This document shows positions 4,722 through 9,406 of a stretch of DNA of 9,406 nt, in pieces. The notes under the pieces were generated by a model, which made no database searches, was not told where the DNA came from, and saw only the letters and a program-made list of their open reading frames with translations. The DNA comes from Pseudomonadota bacterium (lineage in GTDB: Bacteria > Pseudomonadota > Alphaproteobacteria > Rhizobiales > Beijerinckiaceae), in contig JAEXUU010000255.1 of assembly GCA_023452965.1 (NCBI GenBank), positions 1-9,406 of the forward strand, read 5' to 3'. The translations under genes and the position numbers were made by a program. Position 1 is the first letter of the stretch. Every line of letters begins with the position of its first letter.

Positions 4722-6106
4722 GCTGCCCTGCCCGGCACCGCTGCCAGAAGGGCCTGCACGCCTTGTCCCGCGCTCAGGCGACCGGCCGCATCGGTGATGC
4801 TCATGCGCTGCAGCCAGGCCTCGAATTCGGGGGCGCGCTTCAGGCCGAGAACCTCGCGGATATAGAGTTGGTCGTGGAAGGAGGTGGACTGGTAGTTCAG
4901 CATCACATCGTCGGCGCCGGGCACGCCCATGATGAAATTGATGCCGGCCGTGCCCAGCAGGGTCAGCAGCGTGTCCATGTCGTCCTGATCGGCCTCGGCA
5001 TGATTGGTGTAGCAGATGTCGCAGCCCATCGGCACGCCGAGCAGCTTGCCGCAGAAATGGTCTTCCAGCCCGGCCCGGATGATCTGCTTGCCGTCATAGA
5101 GATATTCCGGCCCGATGAAGCCGACGACGGTGTTGACCAAAAACGGCTCGTAAGCCCGGCAGACCGCATAGGCGCGCGCTTCCAGCGTCTGCTGGTCGAC
5201 GCCGTGATGGGCGTTTGCCGAAAGGGCCGCGCCCTGGCCGGTTTCGAAATACATGACGTTGTCGCCGACCGTGCCACGCTTCTGCGAGCGGCCCGCCGCC
5301 ATCCCTTCCTGCAGAAGAGAGAGATCGATGCCGAAGGAGGCGTTGGCGGCCTGCGTACCCGCGACGGACTGGAAGACGAGGTCGACCGGTGCCCCTTGTC
5401 CGATCAGGGCGATCGAACTGGTGACGTGGGTCAGCACGCAGCCTTGTGTCGGTATCCCGAAGCGGGCGATCAGTTCGTCGAGCAGGCGCAGCAGCTCTCC
5501 GATGCGGCCCAGGCTGTCGGAGGCCGGGTTGATGCCGATGACCGCATCGCCGCAGCCATAGCTCAGCCCGTCTATGGTCGAGGCGAGGATGCCGGCGGCA
5601 TCGTCTGTCGGGTGGTTGGGCTGGAGGCGCACTGCGAGCCGTCCCGGCAGGCCGAGCGTGTTGCGGAAACGTGTGACGACCCGGCATTTGCGCGCGACCA
5701 GGATCAGGTCCTGGTTGCGCATCAGCTTCGACACCGCTGCCGCCATCTCCGGCGTGATGCCCGGGGCAAGCTGCGCCAGCAACTCCGTCGTCGCGATATC
5801 GGAGCAGAGCCAGTCGCGGAACTCGCCGACCGTGAGCGCGGCGACCGGTGCGAAGGCGGCCGCGTCATGCGTGTCGAGGATGAGGCGCGTGACCTCGTCC
5901 TCTTCGTAGGGGATCAGCGCTTCATGCAGGAAGGTCCGCAGCGGCAGATCCGCGAGGGCGATCCGTGCCGCCATCATCTCCTGCATGTTGCCGGCGGCGA
6001 GCCCCGACAGCTGGTCGCCCGAGCGCAGCGGCGTCGCCTTCCCCATCAGCTCGCGGAGGTCGGCGAAGACATGGCTCGTTCCGCCGACTGCGACGCGATA
6101 CCCCAT
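4718..6106 (-). CDS. eutB: Ethanolamine ammonia-lyase, large subunit
   Basis: The 462-residue product is the catalytic heavy chain, a TIM barrel that binds ethanolamine and adenosylcobalamin and starts the radical deamination to acetaldehyde and ammonia. Residues matching the E. coli active site are present: R160 and Q162 in VRLQPN, N193 in GINP, F258, E288 in YFETGQG (E287 in E. coli) and D363 in MGCDICYTNHA (D362 in E. coli). Other hallmarks are PTQGCVLTHVT (219-229), VNTVVGFIGPEYLYDGKQII (324-343) and RAGLEDHF (344-351). I chose the ATG at 6106 (MGYRVAVGG) because GGGAGGGAG lies just upstream and the alignment with E. coli EutB starts there; the frame extends to 6151 without family similarity. 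It follows livF after 67 bases and overlaps eutC by four bases, so a single transcript is likely. Confidence 0.97.
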   Translation of the reverse strand: MGYRVAVGGTSHVFADLRELMGKATPLRSGDQLSGLAAGNMQEMMAARIALADLPLRTFLHEALIPYEEDEVTRLILDTHDAAAFAPVAALTVGEFRDWLCSDIATTELLAQLAPGITPEMAAAVSKLMRNQDLILVARKCRVVTRFRNTLGLPGRLAVRLQPNHPTDDAAGILASTIDGLSYGCGDAVIGINPASDSLGRIGELLRLLDELIARFGIPTQGCVLTHVTSSIALIGQGAPVDLVFQSVAGTQAANASFGIDLSLLQEGMAAGRSQKRGTVGDNVMYFETGQGAALSANAHHGVDQQTLEARAYAVCRAYEPFLVNTVVGFIGPEYLYDGKQIIRAGLEDHFCGKLLGVPMGCDICYTNHAEADQDDMDTLLTLLGTAGINFIMGVPGADDVMLNYQSTSFHDQLYIREVLGLKRAPEFEAWLQRMSITDAAGRLSAGQGVQALLAAVPGRAA

Positions 6107-6156
6107 TTGCCTGTCTCCCTCCCAGCTCACGCCAGAGCATGGCCCGGTCATCGAGT

Positions 6157-6176
6157 TAGAGGCGGATCCGTCTCTA
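6157..6176. promoter_or_regulatory. 20-base imperfect palindrome between livF and eutB
   Basis: The plus-strand sequence tagaggcggatccgtctcta is symmetrical about 6166/6167, with one mismatched pair (6162/6171). On the minus strand it begins exactly at the livF stop codon and lies about 50 bases before the eutB start, in the largest gap (67 bases) of the liv-eut-cupin array. It could be an operator for a separate eutB promoter, or an RNA hairpin that adjusts transporter and enzyme levels. No promoter hexamers are evident beside it. Confidence 0.4.
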
Positions 6177-6872
6177 CAGATTCAGGAAGCGGTCCTTGAC
6201 CGCGCCGTCGCTGCGCAACTCCTCGCTCGTGCCGCGCCAGACGACGCGGCCCTTTTCCAGCACGATATGCCGATCGGCGATCTTCGCCAGCGCATCGACA
6301 TTCTTGTCGATCACCAGGATCGACTCGCCCTCGGCCTTCAGCGCCGCGAGGCAGGCCCAGATCTCCTGGCGGATGATCGGTGCGAGCCCCTCGGTCGCCT
6401 CGTCGAGGATGACGAGCTTGGGATTGGTCATCAGCGCCCGGCCGATCGCGAGCATCTGCTGCTCGCCGCCCGAGAGCTGGTTGCCGCCCTTGGCACGGCG
6501 CTCCCTGAGCCGCGGCAGGAAGGCGTAGATCCGCTCCAGCGTCCAGCGCGGTTGGCCGAAGCGGCTGGCCGCCGTCGCGATCAGGTTCTCCTCGACCGAG
6601 AGCGTCGGGAAGATCTGGCGGCCTTCGGGCACGAGGCCGATCCCGGCCTGCGCAAGGCGGAAGGGTGCGCTCCCGGTGAGGTCGACCCCGCCGAAGCTGA
6701 CCCGCCCCGCCTTCGGGCGAAGCAGTCCCATGATCGAGCGGATCGTCGTGGTCTTGCCCATGCCGTTACGGCCGAGCAGGGTCACGACCTCGCCCGCGCC
6801 GACAGAAAGGTCGACGCCGAACAGGATCTGCGCCTCGCCATAGCCGGCATCGAGGTTCTCGACCGTCAGCAC
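6174..6872 (-). CDS. livF: HAAT-family ABC importer, ATP-binding protein LivF
   Basis: The 232-residue product is the second ATPase of a branched-chain-amino-acid-type importer. It has Walker A GRNGMGKT (34-41), the Q-loop segment VPEGRQIFP (81-89) typical of LivF, the signature LSGGEQQ (133-139) and Walker B LVILDE (153-158). The next segment is ATEGLAP where E. coli LivF has PSLGLAP, and VIDKN replaces VEQN. I recall both changes in many alphaproteobacterial LivF proteins, which suggests a subgroup and not damage. The start is a GTG at 6872, three bases after the livG stop, with GAGGAGGG upstream inside livG. Co-localisation with eutBC suggests ethanolamine or a related amine as the substrate of this importer; members of this family also take up amino acids, amides and urea. 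Confidence 0.93.
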   Translation of the reverse strand: MLTVENLDAGYGEAQILFGVDLSVGAGEVVTLLGRNGMGKTTTIRSIMGLLRPKAGRVSFGGVDLTGSAPFRLAQAGIGLVPEGRQIFPTLSVEENLIATAASRFGQPRWTLERIYAFLPRLRERRAKGGNQLSGGEQQMLAIGRALMTNPKLVILDEATEGLAPIIRQEIWACLAALKAEGESILVIDKNVDALAKIADRHIVLEKGRVVWRGTSEELRSDGAVKDRFLNL

Positions 6873-6875
6873 GGC

Positions 6876-7621
<746 letters not shown>

Positions 7622-7625
<4 letters not shown>

Positions 7626-8617
7626 GCGTCGCGGCCACCGCCGGCCCGGCGCAGCATGCCGACGATGCCGCCGCGGGTGAACAGCACGAAGAGCACGATC
7701 AGCGGCCCGAAGATCACCCGCCAGTGCTCGGTCAGATGCGAAAGCGCGTCCTCGGCGATGAGATAGGCGATGGCGCCGATGATCGCGCCATGCAGCGAAC
7801 CGACGCCGCCAAGGACGGTCATGAAGATCAGCTCGCCCGAGCGCTGCCAGGACATGAAGGCCGGGCTGACGAAATCGGTGTGGTTGGCGAGGAAGAAGCC
7901 GGCGAGCCCGGCGAGCATCCCGCTGATCACATAGGCGACGAGGCGTATGCGAGTGACGTCGAAGCCGGTGACCGAAACCCGCACCGGATTCTCGCGTGAA
8001 GCACGCAGGATGCGCCCGAAGCGCGAGGCGACGAGGATGCGCACCAGCACATAGCAGCCGGCCAGCGCCGCGAGCACGCAGTAGAAGAAGCCCGTGCGGG
8101 TCGAGAACAGGTCGAGGCCGGCGATCGTGCTCTTCTCGTAGAGCGTCAGCCCGTCATCGCCGCCATAGGCGGAGAGTGCCTGCGCCAGGAAATAGACCAT
8201 TTGGCCGAAGGCGAGGGTGATCATGATGAAGGTGACGCCGCGGGTGCGCAGGCAGATCGCGCCGGTGACCGCTGCGAACAGTGCGCAGATGCCGAGCAGC
8301 ACCGGCAGGATCACCAGCGCCTCGGCCTGTCCCTCGGTGATCATGATGCCGGTGACATAGGCGCCGATCCCGAGAAAGGCAGCGTGGCCGAACGAGACGA
8401 GGCCGCCGACGCCGAGGATCAGGTCGAGCGAGAGCGCCGCGATCGCGAAGATCATCGCCCGCGTCAGCAAGGCGAGCCAGCCGGCCGGCATGCCGAGGCT
8501 GACGGCGAGCGGCGCCAGCGCCAGCAGGCCGAAGAGCAGGATCGGGAGCAGCAGCCGGCCGCGCTTCCGCGGAGCCGGGGCGGCGATCGTCTCGGCCAGC
8601 GCCGGAGCCGTGCTCAT
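7622..8617 (-). CDS. livM: HAAT-family ABC importer, permease LivM
   Basis: The 331-residue product is an inner-membrane permease with a 20-residue polar N-terminus followed by a series of hydrophobic helices. LivM hallmarks are LDLILGVGGLVSFGHAAFLG (64-83), RTRGVTFIMITLAFGQM (124-140), the cytoplasmic coupling loop GRILRASRENPVRVSVTGFD (201-220) that contacts the ATPases, and GGVGSLHG (270-277). It forms the transport channel with LivH. The start overlaps the livH stop by four bases, and the stop overlaps livG, so it is part of one translationally coupled unit. The substrate cannot be read from the permease alone. Confidence 0.95.
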
Positions 8618-9406
8618 GTGCGGCCCCGCGAGGGCAGCAGCCCCTCCGGCCGCAGGAACAGCACCACCGCCATCAGCAGGTAGATCAGCATCGAGGATAG
8701 GGCGGCGCCGGTGGCCCGGGCCGAGGGCGCGCTCATGAACAGGCGCAGCAGGTCGTTCATGAAGGAGCGGCCGAGCGTATCGACGAGGCCGACGATCAGC
8801 GCCGCGACGAAGGCGCCGCGGATCGAGCCGATGCCGCCGATGACGATGACGACGAAGGCGAGGATCAGCACGGTGTCGCCCATGCCGGGCTCGACCGAGA
8901 GGATCGGCGCGGCCATCGCCCCGGCGAAGCCGGCCAGCATGGTGCCGAAGGCGAAGACGATCATGAACAGCTTGCGGATGTCGACGCCGAGCGCCGAGAC
9001 CATCGGCGCGTTCGAGGCGCCGGCGCGCAGCAGCATGCCGGTGCGGGTGCGGTCGACGACGAACCAGAGCAAGAGGCCGACCGCGAGGCCCGCCCCGATC
9101 AGGGCGAAGCGGTAGGTCGGGTAGAGGATGCCGTCGATCAGCGCGACATTGCCGGAGAGGAATTCGGGTACCGGCACGGAGAGTGGCGCGGCGCCCCAGA
9201 TGATCTTGACTCCCTGATTGAGCAGCAGAATCAGCCCGAAGGTCGCCAGCACCTGATCGAGATGGTCTCGTTCGTAGAGATGTCGGAAGACCAGGAATTC
9301 GAGCGCGAGCCCCAGAAGCAGCGCGGCCGCTAGCGCGAGGATCAGTCCGAGCAGGAAGGAGCCGGTCAGGCTGACGAAGGTCACGGCGAGATAGGCGCCC
9401 AGCATG
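8614..9406 (-). CDS. livH: HAAT-family ABC importer, permease LivH (partial, N-terminus outside window)
   Basis: The 263 or so residues visible form the second inner-membrane permease of the importer. The visible segments include the coupling loop RTRTGMLLRAGASNAPMVSA followed by LGVD, then FAFGTMLAGFAGAMAAPIL, and VIGGIGSIRGAFVAALIVGL near the C-terminus. The ATG at 9403-9405 is probably internal: MLGAYLAV is the usual LivH segment found after the first helix and the NFAHG-like motif, so some 40-50 residues should lie beyond the right edge. The gene for the periplasmic solute-binding protein, needed for uptake, is probably further upstream outside the window. Confidence 0.92.
   Translation of the reverse strand, partial: MLGAYLAVTFVSLTGSFLLGLILALAAALLLGLALEFLVFRHLYERDHLDQVLATFGLILLLNQGVKIIWGAAPLSVPVPEFLSGNVALIDGILYPTYRFALIGAGLAVGLLLWFVVDRTRTGMLLRAGASNAPMVSALGVDIRKLFMIVFAFGTMLAGFAGAMAAPILSVEPGMGDTVLILAFVVIVIGGIGSIRGAFVAALIVGLVDTLGRSFMNDLLRLFMSAPSARATGAALSSMLIYLLMAVVLFLRPEGLLPSRGRT

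Noticed and set aside
6107..6151. Upstream ATG of eutB at 6151
   Set aside because: The extra 15 residues do not match EutB, and the ATG at 6106 has GGGAGGGAG before it and aligns with the family start.
6174..6872. LivF as a degenerate ATPase because VIDKN replaces VEQN
   Set aside because: Walker A, signature and Walker B with its catalytic Glu are intact, and this variant is, as I recall, common in alphaproteobacterial LivF proteins.
8216..8350. Repeated gatcatgatg motif in livM
   Set aside because: The two copies encode similar Ile-Met-rich membrane stretches and fit ordinary coding repetition.
9403..9405. ATG at the right edge as the true start of livH
   Set aside because: MLGAY is an internal LivH segment; the first helix and preceding motif are missing, so the gene continues past the edge.

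Overview
The window is a GC-rich chromosomal stretch from an alphaproteobacterium, most likely of the order Hyphomicrobiales (Rhizobiales). A Bosea-like genus is my best guess, from codon use, the HU type, the short PilZ protein and a CtrA-like promoter box; nothing here fixes the genus. There are no rRNA or tRNA genes, CRISPR arrays, insertion sequences or phage genes. Coding density is high, and the longest gene-free stretch is 289 bases (344-632).

Left part (1-1877): the last 13 codons of one HU-type DNA-binding protein gene run off the left edge and face a complete second HU gene (71-343, minus). The two genes encode the same 13 C-terminal residues, so their tails form a 44-base imperfect inverted repeat. 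After a 289-base intergenic region comes a plus-strand flavin monooxygenase gene (633-1877) of the PhzS/salicylate hydroxylase type. An 18-base perfect palindrome lies in its promoter.

Middle part (1879-3288): a minus-strand pair, a short PilZ-domain protein followed by a membrane-anchored or exported glycerophosphodiester phosphodiesterase (GDPD). The GDPD gene ends one base from the convergent monooxygenase gene. Its Shine-Dalgarno sequence sits in one arm of a perfect 10-base inverted repeat, which suggests translational control. A CtrA-like box (TTTA-N7-TTAA on the plus strand) lies upstream of the PilZ gene.

Right part (3397-9406): a tight minus-strand gene array, livH (partial) - livM - livG - livF - eutB - eutC - cupin. 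Most junctions are 4-base ATGA overlaps. It encodes a branched-chain-amino-acid-type (HAAT family) ABC importer, both subunits of adenosylcobalamin-dependent ethanolamine ammonia-lyase, and a small cupin. The layout suggests that the importer brings in ethanolamine or a related amino alcohol, which EutBC splits to acetaldehyde and ammonia. The nearby GDPD could release ethanolamine from glycerophosphoethanolamine outside the cytoplasm, but that link is inference. The solute-binding protein, aldehyde dehydrogenase, EutA-type reactivase and any regulator are not in the window, and no microcompartment genes are seen.

I see no wholly new system. The most distinctive signals are the GDPD ribosome-site hairpin, the monooxygenase operator palindrome, the transporter-ethanolamine lyase-cupin linkage, and the C-terminal extension of EutC, which begins at a strong palindrome.
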